From positions 1 to 64,000 of the forward strand of contig NZ_CACRYJ010000017.1 of assembly GCF_902703175.1 (NCBI RefSeq): DNA of 64,000 nt, in the 5' to 3' direction. The position numbers and the translations under genes were made by a program. The stretch comes from Occultella aeris. Its GTDB lineage: Bacteria > Actinomycetota > Actinomycetes > Actinomycetales > Beutenbergiaceae. This document shows positions 8,601-16,354 of the stretch, piece after piece (the first letter of the stretch is position 1; the number at the start of each line of letters is the position of its first letter). The notes under the pieces are model-generated. The model ran no database searches, was not told the DNA's origin, and worked only from the letters and a program-made list of their open reading frames with translations.

Positions 8601-9554
8601 TCATCCGGCAAGTGCCTCGCGGGCCTGAGCCGCGATCGCGGGCGCGGTGAGGCCGAAGTGCTCCAGCAGCAGGTCGTTGCTCCCCGTCGGTGCGAACTCG
8701 GACAGCCCCAGGGCTCTCACCACCGGGCCGCGGCCGAGCGCGGCGACCGTGAGCGCGACGGCCGCGCCGAGGCCGCCGGAGATGTTCGCCTCCTCGGCGG
8801 TGACGATGGCGCGGGTCTGGGCGGCGGCCGCACGGATGGCCTCGACGTCCAGGGGCGCGATGTAGGCCGCGTTGAGGACGCGCGCTTCGATGCCGTCCGC
8901 CGCGAGCAGCGCGGCCGCGGCGAGCGTCCGGGAGACCAGGGTGCCGGTGCCGATCAGGGTGACGTCACCGCCGTCGCGGGCGAGCAGGAAGCGGCCACGC
9001 TCCAGCGGGTCGGTGGGCGCCGTAACGTCCGGGACCTTGTGTCGGCCGACGCGGAGGTAGGTGGGTCGCGGCTCGGCGGCGGCCTGGCGTACGGCCTGGC
9101 GGGTCTGGTGCCGGTCGGCGGGGACCACGATATCCAGGCCCGGCAGCGCGCGCAGCCAGGAGAGGTCCTCGACCGAGTGGTGGGTGGGGCCGAGCTCGCC
9201 ATAGGCCATCCCGGGGCTCATGCCGCAGAGGATCACGTTGTGGGCGCTGTAGGCGACGTCGGCCTTGACCTGTTCGAGGGAGCGGCCGGTGAGGAAGGGG
9301 CCCGCAGCGCAGACGAACGGGATGAGCCCGGCTGCCGCGAGCCCGGCGCCCACGCCGACCATGTTCTGCTCGGCGATGCCGACGTTGATGAGCCGGTCCG
9401 GAAACTCCTGGCGGAAGCCCACCAGGTTCGAGGAGCCGACGGAGTCGTTGCAGACCGCGACGACGCGCTCGTCCACGCGGGCGATCTCGAGGAGTTCCTC
9501 GGCGAACGCGGTCCGGTTGTCGTAGGTGAGGGCGGCAGTGTCGGCGACGGTCAT
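8601..9554 (-). CDS. Transketolase, C-terminal subunit (pyrimidine-binding and C domains)
   Basis: A 317-residue protein starting at ATG 9554, overlapping the stop of the N-terminal subunit by ATGA. It matches the second half of transketolase: the pyrimidine domain with NVGIAEQNMVGVGAGLA (the Glu that activates thiamine diphosphate), the HHSVEDLSWLRALPGLDIVVPAD stretch around the His-rich loop, then the C-terminal domain. Together with the next protein it would form a complete transketolase-like enzyme. Split transketolases are common in sugar catabolic clusters and may act on unusual ketoses instead of serving the main pentose phosphate pathway. Confidence 0.92.
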   Translation of the reverse strand: MTVADTAALTYDNRTAFAEELLEIARVDERVVAVCNDSVGSSNLVGFRQEFPDRLINVGIAEQNMVGVGAGLAAAGLIPFVCAAGPFLTGRSLEQVKADVAYSAHNVILCGMSPGMAYGELGPTHHSVEDLSWLRALPGLDIVVPADRHQTRQAVRQAAAEPRPTYLRVGRHKVPDVTAPTDPLERGRFLLARDGGDVTLIGTGTLVSRTLAAAALLAADGIEARVLNAAYIAPLDVEAIRAAAAQTRAIVTAEEANISGGLGAAVALTVAALGRGPVVRALGLSEFAPTGSNDLLLEHFGLTAPAIAAQAREALAG

Positions 9555-10429
9555 GCCAGCTCCTTCAGGGCGAGGTCGATCTGTTCGGGCGTGGGTACCT
9601 TGTGGTGCCACTCGACGCGGTCCTCGATGAAGGTGACGCCCTTGCCCTTGATGGTGTTCGCGATGACCGCCACCGGTCGGGGCCCGGCCCCGGGTGCGAA
9701 CGCGCCGAGCAGGGCGGCGTGGTCGTGGCCGTCCGCCTCGCGGACCTCCCAGCCGAACGCGGCGAGCTTGTCCTCGAGGGGGTCAAGGGCGTTGGTCTCC
9801 TCGGTCCGGGCCCCCTGCTGGAGCCGGTTCCGGTCGATCACCAGGGTCAGGTTCGCCAGCCGGTAGTGGGCGGCGGACATGAGCGCCTCCCAGTTGCTGC
9901 CCTCCTGCAGCTCCCCGTCACCGCAGACCACGAACACCCGGCTGTCGTGGCCGCGCAGGCGGGTGCCCAGAGCCTCCCCGACCGCGACCGGCAGGCCGTG
10001 CCCGAGCGGGCCGGTGTTCGTCTCGACCCCGGGCACCTTGGTGCGGTTCGGATGTCCGTTCAGGGCCGAGTACGGGCCCATGAACGTGTCGAGCTCGGCC
10101 GGATCGAAGTAGCCCGAGTAGGCGAGCACGGAGTACAGCGAGGCGGCGCAATGCCCCTTGGACATGATGAACCGGTCCCGGACCGGCGCATCCGGACGGG
10201 CCGGGTCGATCCGGAGCACCCCGAAGTAGAGGGTTGCAAGGATGTCGGTGACCGAGAAGTCGCCACCGATGTGGCCGGCCTTCGCCCGTCCGATCATCGC
10301 GAGCACCGAGCGGCGGATCAGCCGGGACTGCTCCGCGAGGAGCGCGGCCTGCTCGGTGGGTGAGGCCGTTTCGACGGCGGTGCGCGTCTCCCGCCAGGCA
10401 CGCACCTGGGGTGCATGTGCGGTCATCAT
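9551..10429 (-). CDS. Transketolase, N-terminal subunit (thiamine diphosphate-binding)
   Basis: A 292-residue protein. The first of two tandem ATGs (10429) gives an exact ATGA overlap with the nucleoside-hydrolase-like gene, so I chose it over 10426. It has the transketolase PP domain: GHIGGDFSVTDILATLYFG, SKGHCAASLYSVLA, GSLGHGLP-like LGHGLPVAVG, and the thiamine diphosphate/metal motif GDGELQEGSNWEALM. It must pair with the C-terminal subunit to be active. The cluster may route a ribose-like or ketose product of the first gene into central metabolism; that link is inference. Confidence 0.92.
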   Translation of the reverse strand: MMTAHAPQVRAWRETRTAVETASPTEQAALLAEQSRLIRRSVLAMIGRAKAGHIGGDFSVTDILATLYFGVLRIDPARPDAPVRDRFIMSKGHCAASLYSVLAYSGYFDPAELDTFMGPYSALNGHPNRTKVPGVETNTGPLGHGLPVAVGEALGTRLRGHDSRVFVVCGDGELQEGSNWEALMSAAHYRLANLTLVIDRNRLQQGARTEETNALDPLEDKLAAFGWEVREADGHDHAALLGAFAPGAGPRPVAVIANTIKGKGVTFIEDRVEWHHKVPTPEQIDLALKELA

Positions 10430-11337
10430 CGCCGGGCCCCGTCGGCGGGAGCGTGGCGGGCGATCTTGTGGAACATGTCCTCGAGGAGCCAGCGGGTGTC
10501 GTATGACTCCGCGACCAGGACGTTCCGGGCACCCTCGTGGCTGCGCCGAGTGGATCCGTCCTCGGCGAAGACGGGCGCGGGGCGGGACGAGAAGTGCGCG
10601 CTGCCCGGGTTGAGGATGAGACCGATCGCGGGCGAGTCCCCGAGGGACCGGTGCTCGATCGGGCCGGCGTGGTAGGTCGCGTTCCACTCGTGCAGCTGAT
10701 CCACCAGGTACCGGCCGAGGTGTCCGTGCGGCGCTACCCGCACGTCCAGTTCCGCGTAGCCGACGGCCACCTGCCGATAGACCGAGCTCGGGACCTGCCA
10801 CACGGGCAGGCGCGATGCCATCACGACGTTCGCCGCCGCGATGTCGTTGGAGAGGTTGAACTCGACCTTCGGCTGCAGCGGGTAGATCGGGTCGTAGTAG
10901 TGATGTCCCCCGATCCAGATCACCACCGTGTCGGTGTCCTGGATGCTCGGCTCCAGCAGGAGGGCGCTCGCCATGTCCGTCAACGGGCCGAGGAACGCGA
11001 CGTACAGCGTGCCCTCGCCGGACCGGTGGGCCTCGTCGATGATCAGTCGGGCCCCCGGGGAGTCCACCGGTGTGGCCGGATCCGGGATCGCGTGGGCGGC
11101 GCCGTTCGCAACCGGGACCGGACGATCGAGGGCGAGCAACTCGAGGATGAGGTCGATCTCGTCCCGGGAGTCCTCCATGCTGCGCTGCGATCGCACAGTC
11201 CCGAAGTGGGCGGCCACCAAGCCGCGGATGTCGATGGTCGGCGAGAGCAGCGCGTGCACGATCGCGAACTGGTCATCAGCCTCGTTCTTGGCGTCGGTGT
11301 TGATGATCGCTCGGCGACGCTGCGACTCGGGCGTCAT
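10426..11337 (-). CDS. Nucleoside-hydrolase-like protein
   Basis: A 303-residue protein starting at ATG 11337, with GAGGAG just upstream on the minus strand. The N-terminus INTDAKNEADDQFAIVHALL corresponds to the calcium-binding DTDxGxDD signature of inosine-uridine nucleoside hydrolases, in the variant form seen in the NH-like subfamily. LTDMASALL and VIWIGGHHYYDP follow as in that fold. True nucleoside hydrolases release ribose from a nucleoside; members of this divergent branch are of uncertain substrate and some act on other N- or O-ribosides or glycosides. It is the first gene of an operon with the split transketolase. Confidence 0.8.
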   Translation of the reverse strand: MTPESQRRRAIINTDAKNEADDQFAIVHALLSPTIDIRGLVAAHFGTVRSQRSMEDSRDEIDLILELLALDRPVPVANGAAHAIPDPATPVDSPGARLIIDEAHRSGEGTLYVAFLGPLTDMASALLLEPSIQDTDTVVIWIGGHHYYDPIYPLQPKVEFNLSNDIAAANVVMASRLPVWQVPSSVYRQVAVGYAELDVRVAPHGHLGRYLVDQLHEWNATYHAGPIEHRSLGDSPAIGLILNPGSAHFSSRPAPVFAEDGSTRRSHEGARNVLVAESYDTRWLLEDMFHKIARHAPADGARR

Positions 11338-11383
11338 GGAACTCCTCGGCTGGATCCGACGGCAGGGCACCGCCCTGCATATT

Positions 11384-11399
11384 CATTCACGAGTGAATG
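11384..11399. promoter_or_regulatory. Palindromic operator downstream of the minus-strand start site
   Basis: Perfect inverted repeat CATTCAC-GA-GTGAATG. It lies a few bases downstream of the transcription start predicted from the minus-strand promoter at 11412-11440, where a bound repressor would block the nucleoside-hydrolase/transketolase operon. The cognate regulator is not obvious; the TetR protein at 12401-12994 is one candidate. Confidence 0.6.
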
Positions 11400-11411
11400 T
11401 CTTCACGACAG

Positions 11412-11440
11412 ACAGTATTCCGCTCGCACAAGGCTGTCAA
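11412..11440 (-). promoter_or_regulatory. Promoter of the nucleoside-hydrolase/transketolase operon
   Basis: On the minus strand, a consensus -35 TTGACA (11440-11435), a 17-base spacer and TACTGT (11417-11412) as -10. The predicted start is near 11405, giving a leader of about 67 bases before ATG 11337 that contains the palindrome at 11384-11399. Confidence 0.6.
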
Positions 11441-11496
11441 CGCGACCCCGGGGCGACCCCACCGCGACTCGGCCACACCTGCGGTCATCCATCCCC

Positions 11497-11525
11497 TTGA
11501 CTCCAGTGGCTACGGTCATTAACCT
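11497..11525 (+). promoter_or_regulatory. Promoter of the alpha/beta hydrolase-TetR operon (leaderless)
   Basis: TTGACT (11497-11502), a 17-base spacer and TAACCT (11520-11525). The distance from the -10 to ATG 11533 is seven bases, so transcription should start at or beside the A of the ATG. No Shine-Dalgarno sequence precedes the ATG, which agrees with a leaderless mRNA. Confidence 0.6.
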
Positions 11526-11532
11526 TTTGGCT

Positions 11533-12408
11533 ATGGCTACTAACTCCGCCGAGATCCGTCATCTCACCCGGCCCGAGGGCCGGCTCGCCTACACCGTGAC
11601 CGGCACCGGTCCGCTCGTCATCGCCGTCCCCGGCATGGGCGACCTGCGCTCGGTCTACCGCGACCTCGAAGGGCCGCTCGTCGAGGCCGGCTACCGCCTC
11701 GCCGTCATGGACCTGCGGGGCCACGGCGACAGCGACACCACCTTCAGAACCCACGGCGACGCCGCGACGGGCGCCGACATCCTCGCCCTGGCCGAAGAGC
11801 TCGGCGAGCGCGCCATCGTGATCGGCAACTCGATGAGCGCCTCCGCGGCCGCCTGGGCCGCCGCCGAGCGCCCGGACGCCGTCGCCGGCCTGGTCCTGGT
11901 CAGCCCGCTCCTGCGGGAGCCGATCAGCAACCGGCTCGCCCAGGCCGCCATGCGGCTCGTCTACCGGGTCATGTTCGCCCGTCCGTGGGGCGCCGCGTTC
12001 TGGGGCTCCTACTACGCCGGCCTCAACAAGGTGACGAAGGCGCCGTGGCTCGACGAGCACGTGCGCGCCATCCGGAGCAGCCTCGGCGAGCCGGGCCGGC
12101 TCCGGTCGCTGCGCCACCTGGCCGTGCAGCTCGACCACTCGGAGGTCGAGGTGCGCCTGCCCGAGGTCGCCACGCCCGCGCTCGTCCTCATCGGCGACCA
12201 CGACCCGGACTTCCGCTCCCCCGCCGACGAGCTCATCTGGGCCACGGCCGCGATCAGTGGCGAGGGCGCCCTGATCGAGGACGCGGGCCACTACGCGCAG
12301 GCGCAGCGCCCCGACCTCGTGGCTCGCGCGGCGCTGTCCTTCCTGTCGAAGGTCCGTCCGACCACCCAGAACCCGGCCCCGCAGCTGGCTGGCGGCCCAC
12401 TTGCCTAG
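11533..12408 (+). CDS. Alpha/beta-fold hydrolase
   Basis: A 291-residue hydrolase starting at ATG 11533, directly behind a promoter-like sequence. It has an oxyanion region (VAVPGMGDLRS-like VIAVPGMGD), the strand motif LAVMDLRGHGDS, the nucleophile elbow GNSMSAS with Ser as nucleophile, an acidic residue in LIGDHDPDF, and the catalytic His in DAGHYAQAQRP. The fold is that of esterases, haloalkane dehalogenases and lactonases, and the natural substrate is unknown. Its stop lies inside the start of the TetR gene, so the enzyme is likely controlled by, and translated together with, that regulator. Confidence 0.88.
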   Translation: MATNSAEIRHLTRPEGRLAYTVTGTGPLVIAVPGMGDLRSVYRDLEGPLVEAGYRLAVMDLRGHGDSDTTFRTHGDAATGADILALAEELGERAIVIGNSMSASAAAWAAAERPDAVAGLVLVSPLLREPISNRLAQAAMRLVYRVMFARPWGAAFWGSYYAGLNKVTKAPWLDEHVRAIRSSLGEPGRLRSLRHLAVQLDHSEVEVRLPEVATPALVLIGDHDPDFRSPADELIWATAAISGEGALIEDAGHYAQAQRPDLVARAALSFLSKVRPTTQNPAPQLAGGPLA

Positions 12409-12994
12409 GGCGGGCCTGAGCAGGCAGACCCTGACCGAGACCGCGCTCGCCATCATCGACGACGGCGGCCCCCGGGCCTTCGACAACCTCACCCTGGCCG
12501 CGGTCGCAGCCAGGCACGGCGTCTCGACGCCGAGCCTGTACAAACACGTCGGTTCGCTCGCGGACCTGCGCCGCGACGTCGCCGTGGCGTCGGTCCGCGA
12601 CTTCACCCATGCCCTCAGCGAGGCGAGCGTCGGGCGCGCCGGAGCGGACGCCGTCGTCGCCCTCGCCGGCGGCCTGCGTGCCTACGCCGAGGCGAGCCCG
12701 GCCCGCTACCTGGCCGCCCAGCACGCCGCGGACCCGGACGACCCCGCCGATGCGGCGCTCGGCGAGGCGAGCGGGCAGGCCCTGGCCGTCACGATGAACG
12801 CGCTGCGCGGCTATGACTTCCCACCCGATCGCGCCATCGACGCCGTCCGCGCATTCCGCTCGGCGATCCACGGGTTCGTACTGCTCGAGCTGGAGGGCGG
12901 GTTCGGACTCTCGAGGGACCTCGACACCAGCTTCGACGCGCTCGTGACGATGCTGGTGCGCGGCCTGGCGGAGCTGGCCAGCCAGCCGGACTAG
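12401..12994 (+). CDS. TetR-family transcriptional regulator
   Basis: A 197-residue regulator. The only sensible start is TTG 12401, eight bases inside the hydrolase gene; a weak start in this position suggests translational coupling that keeps the repressor level low. The N-terminal helix-turn-helix reads LTLAAVAARHGVSTPSLYKHVGSLADLRR, a clear TetR motif. The C-terminal part (HGFVLLELEGGFG) resembles the WHG-type ligand-binding domain. It probably represses its own operon and may sense a substrate of the hydrolase. A direct binding site was not proven; the nearest palindrome is at 11384-11399. Confidence 0.9.
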   Translation: MPRAGLSRQTLTETALAIIDDGGPRAFDNLTLAAVAARHGVSTPSLYKHVGSLADLRRDVAVASVRDFTHALSEASVGRAGADAVVALAGGLRAYAEASPARYLAAQHAADPDDPADAALGEASGQALAVTMNALRGYDFPPDRAIDAVRAFRSAIHGFVLLELEGGFGLSRDLDTSFDALVTMLVRGLAELASQPD

Positions 12995-13030
12995 CGGATC
13001 CGCAGTGATCCACCCGGCCCGGCTGCCCGC

Positions 13031-13047
13031 TCACACAGGCTGTGTGA
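13031..13047. promoter_or_regulatory. Palindrome upstream of the sulfatase gene
   Basis: Perfect inverted repeat TCACACA-GGC-TGTGTGA in the 125-base space between the TetR gene and the sulfatase. It starts 89 bases before the sulfatase ATG. It may be an operator; a terminator for the TetR gene is less likely, since the stem is short and mostly A/C. Confidence 0.45.
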
Positions 13048-13119
13048 TGCCCGCCGCCGTGAGTCCGACGACACTCGTGAGAGGCCAGCCGACCGCGGCA
13101 CCACGACACCGGAGTCATC

Positions 13120-15483
13120 ATGAGCGAACTCGTCGAGTACCCCGTGGGCAGCGACTTCCCCGGACGGATCGGGCGCACGGTATCGGAGTCCAGCCCGGCC
13201 TGGCCCGCTCCGGTACGAGCGCGCGAGGGCGCCCCGAACGTGCTCTTCGTCGTGCTCGACGACGTCGGGTACGGCCAGCTCAGCTGCTTCGGCGGCCTCG
13301 TGGATACCCCGAACATCGACCGTGTCGCCGCATCCGGCCTGCGCTACGCGAACATGCACACGACCGCCCTGTGCTCACCGACGCGCGCGAGCATCCTCAC
13401 CGGTCGCAACCACCACTCGAGCGGCGTCGCCTGCATCATGGAGCTGGCCACCGGCTACCCGGGCTACGACGGCCGGATGCCGTTCGAGAACGGCATGCTG
13501 GCCGAGATGCTGGTGCCCGAGGGGTACAACGCGTTCTGCCTGGGCAAGTGGCACCTCTCACCCTCGGAGGAGAACACCCCGGCAGGTCCGTTCCACCGCT
13601 GGCCGCTGGGACGCGGGTTCGAGCGCTTCTACGGGTTCCTCGGCGGCGAGACGAACCAGTGGTACCCCGATCTCACGCTGGACAACTCCCCGACCCGCGC
13701 TCCGAAGAGTCCCGGGGAGGGCTATCACCTGAGCGAGGACCTCGCGGACAGGGCGATCACGTTCGTCGTCGACGCCCACGTCAACGCGCCCGAGAAGCCG
13801 TTCTTCATGTACTACGCACCCGGGGCAGCACACGCACCCCACCACGTCCCCGCGGAGTGGGCCGACCGCTACCGGGGCAGGTTCGACGACGGGTGGGACG
13901 CCTATCGCGAGACGGTGTTCGCCAACCAGAAGGAGATCGGGCTGGTCCCGCCCGACGCCCCGCTCTCGCCGCGGGACCCGGACGTCCCCGAGTGGTCGAC
14001 GCTCTCGGCGGATGAGAGGCGCCTCTACGCGCGGATGATGGAGGTGTTCTCGGGGTTCGTCTCCCACGCCGACCACCACCTCGGCCGGATCCTCGACACG
14101 CTCGAGCAGATCGGCGAGCTCGACAACACGCTGATCATGATCATCTCCGACAACGGCGCCTCCGCCGAGGGCGGCGTCACGGGTTCGTTCAACGAGATGC
14201 GGTTCTTCAACATGGTGCCCGAGAGTTTCGAGGACAACCTCGCGCACATCGAGGACCTCGGCGGCCCGTCGTCCTACAACCACTACGCTTGGGGGTGGGC
14301 GTGGGCCGGGGACACACCCTTCCGGCGCTGGAAGCGGGAGACCTACCGGGGCGGCTCGACCGACCCCTTCGTCCTCGCCTGGCCGGCGGGAATGGCGGCC
14401 CGAGGCGAGGTCCGGACGCAGTACGCCCACGCGATCGACATGGTGCCCACGGTGCTCGACGCCCTCGGCATCCAACCCCCTGAGACCATCCGCGGCGTGC
14501 CACAGAGCGCGCTCGAGGGCGTCAGCTTCGCCCACACCTTCGACGTGTCCGAGGCGCCGTCGGAACACGTCACCCAGTATTTCGAGATGTTCGGCCACCG
14601 CTCGATCTACCACGACGGCTGGCGGGCCGTGTGCCCGTGGCCGGGTCCCGACTACACGACGGCGGCGCTCAAGAACCGAACCTTCGGCAGCCCCATCACA
14701 CCCGAGGTGCTGGAGGAGCTCGACCGCAGCGGCTGGGAGCTCTACCGGATGAGTGACGACCCTGCCGAGTCGCACAACCTCGCCGGAGCGCACCCGGACG
14801 TCCTGCGCGACCTCGTCGACCGGTGGTGGGCCGAGGCGGAGAAGTACAAGGTTCTCCCGCTCGACGGCTCGCTGCAGACCCGGCTCACCACGGAGCGCCC
14901 GCAGACGTCGAAGCCGCGCAGCCGGTTCGTCTACTACCCGGGCGGGTCGGTGGTGCCCGCGTTCGCGGCACCTCAGGTCTTCAACCGCGCGTACTCGATC
15001 GAGGCGGACGTCGAGATCCCGGCAGGTGGCGCCCAGGGCGTGCTCCTGGCCCAGGGCGGCGACGCCGGCGGGTACAGCTTCTACGTCAAGGACGGCCGGC
15101 TCACCTTCCTCTACAACTACGTCGGCCTGGACCGGTTCGAGGTCAGGGCACCGGACGGCGCGCTCACCGAGGGCCGCCATCTGCTGCGTTACGAGTTCGA
15201 GCCGACCGGCGCTCCGGACATCCCGCACGGCAAGGGGGTACCCGGCCGGGCAGAGCTCTACATCGACGGCACGCTCGTCGGCGCTGCCGAGTTCGCGCAT
15301 ACGACACCGCTGTTCTTCGAGCTCGAGGGCCTGAGTTGCGGCTCCGACTTCGGTGCCCCGGCGGCCGAGTACGACCCTCCGTTCGCGTTCACCGGGACCA
15401 TCCACCAGGTCACGGTCGATCTCTCCGGCGAGTTGATCGCCGACGACGAGGCCGACCTGCGCGTCCTCATGGCGCGCGACTAG
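13120..15483 (+). CDS. Arylsulfatase (type I, formylglycine-dependent)
   Basis: A 787-residue sulfatase starting at ATG 13120. The signature CSPTRASILTGR places the modified cysteine at residue 85, to be converted to formylglycine. Metal ligands are Asp47/Asp48 (VVLDDVGYG) and the later ISDNGAS pair, with GKWHLS supplying Lys and His. After about residue 590 comes a beta-sandwich-like tail with the pattern of the long arylsulfatases of about 780 residues. There is no signal peptide, so it should act in the cytoplasm on imported sulfated sugars or sulfate esters. A formylglycine-generating enzyme must be encoded elsewhere. It stands alone, without a transporter beside it. Confidence 0.93.
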   Translation: MSELVEYPVGSDFPGRIGRTVSESSPAWPAPVRAREGAPNVLFVVLDDVGYGQLSCFGGLVDTPNIDRVAASGLRYANMHTTALCSPTRASILTGRNHHSSGVACIMELATGYPGYDGRMPFENGMLAEMLVPEGYNAFCLGKWHLSPSEENTPAGPFHRWPLGRGFERFYGFLGGETNQWYPDLTLDNSPTRAPKSPGEGYHLSEDLADRAITFVVDAHVNAPEKPFFMYYAPGAAHAPHHVPAEWADRYRGRFDDGWDAYRETVFANQKEIGLVPPDAPLSPRDPDVPEWSTLSADERRLYARMMEVFSGFVSHADHHLGRILDTLEQIGELDNTLIMIISDNGASAEGGVTGSFNEMRFFNMVPESFEDNLAHIEDLGGPSSYNHYAWGWAWAGDTPFRRWKRETYRGGSTDPFVLAWPAGMAARGEVRTQYAHAIDMVPTVLDALGIQPPETIRGVPQSALEGVSFAHTFDVSEAPSEHVTQYFEMFGHRSIYHDGWRAVCPWPGPDYTTAALKNRTFGSPITPEVLEELDRSGWELYRMSDDPAESHNLAGAHPDVLRDLVDRWWAEAEKYKVLPLDGSLQTRLTTERPQTSKPRSRFVYYPGGSVVPAFAAPQVFNRAYSIEADVEIPAGGAQGVLLAQGGDAGGYSFYVKDGRLTFLYNYVGLDRFEVRAPDGALTEGRHLLRYEFEPTGAPDIPHGKGVPGRAELYIDGTLVGAAEFAHTTPLFFELEGLSCGSDFGAPAAEYDPPFAFTGTIHQVTVDLSGELIADDEADLRVLMARD

Positions 15484-15821
15484 GGCGGACCGGCCGCGAA
15501 GTCCACCGTGCGTACGAGCCCCGCCGAGCATGGCGCACGTTCCGGCGGCAGCGGCGCGAGCGGCTCGGCCGAGAGTTGCGACGGCGCGCAGGGCGGCTGA
15601 TCGAGGAACTGCTCGCCCTGGCCCCGCCGGCCCGGCAGCCGGTCCTGGCCGAGCGGCTCGCCGGGCTGCAGGATTGAGCACACCCAACCGGCGGATGCAA
15701 TGACGGCAGCAGCCACGGGCCCGGGAGCCGGTCTCATCCATCCCGGGGGATGCCCACCGGGGCCACTGGTGCCACGGTGGGTGCAGAACCTCGACCCGAT
15801 CACCCACCGCCGGGAGCGACC
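15484..15821. other. Intergenic stretch with a hairpin, no gene called
   Basis: This 338-base stretch separates the sulfatase from the small conserved gene. An open frame of about 55 codons ending at 15677 has a helical, Arg/Leu-rich translation (LIEELLALAPPARQP) but no start codon or ribosome site, so it is at most a gene remnant. A hairpin, CCCACCG (15753-15759) with CGGTGGG (15775-15781), lies about 40 bases before the next start and could be a terminator or operator. Confidence 0.5.
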
Positions 15822-16289
15822 ATGAAACCCCGCGTCCAGTTGCTCGCCTACCGATTCGGCATCCGGACCCCGTTCGAGGGTCAGGTGATCGGCGCCCTGG
15901 AACGGCTCGAGGCCGACGGCGCGGTCCGGGTGATCGACGTGCTCCTCGTCGGGCGGGATGCCGACTCCGGCGAGATCTTCGGCACCGCCGCGCACGGCGG
16001 GCCCGGAGGGGGCAATCTTGCCCGGCTGCTCACGTTCCGGCTCGATCCCGCCGAGCGACGCCGGGCCAGCCGCGGCGTGCCGGCGGACCTGCTCGACGGG
16101 CTTGGAACAACCCTCGACGCCGGGGAGGTCGTGATCGCTGTGCTCGTCGAGCAGGTGTGGGCGCGCCACCTCGAGGACTCGGTGGCGCACTTGGGCGGGA
16201 CGGTGCTGCCGAGCAGCATCGTCGAGCGGACGGCGCTGGCGGACCTCACTCCAGAGCTCCTCGACCTCGCGGCGCGGCGCACGGACTGA
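15822..16289 (+). CDS. Small conserved protein, DUF1269/DUF6325-like
   Basis: A 155-residue protein starting at ATG 15822 after GGGAGCG. It begins with an alpha/beta pattern (VQLLAYRFG then GQVIGALERLEADGAVRVIDVLLVGRD) and has a second strand-helix pair near the end (VVIAVLVEQVWARHLEDSVAHLGG). This ferredoxin-like pattern, with a central Gly-rich or hydrophobic loop, is that of the DUF1269/DUF6325 group in actinobacteria, whose function is not known. There is no convincing membrane span in this copy. It stands between the sulfatase and the convergent amidohydrolase. Confidence 0.6.
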   Translation: MKPRVQLLAYRFGIRTPFEGQVIGALERLEADGAVRVIDVLLVGRDADSGEIFGTAAHGGPGGGNLARLLTFRLDPAERRRASRGVPADLLDGLGTTLDAGEVVIAVLVEQVWARHLEDSVAHLGGTVLPSSIVERTALADLTPELLDLAARRTD

Positions 16290-16354
16290 GGTCGTGCGCC
16301 GACCACCCCCGTCCCAGGTGGCACGGCCGATCATCCTCCATCCCGGCTGCTGGC

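Noticed and set aside
15510-15677. Open frame of about 55 codons ending at 15677 with a helical translation
   Set aside because: No ATG, GTG or useful TTG with a ribosome site; at best a remnant.
13558-15807. Antisense open frame of 749 codons opposite the sulfatase
   Set aside because: The sulfatase frame has all catalytic motifs; the antisense translation has none and is compositionally biased.
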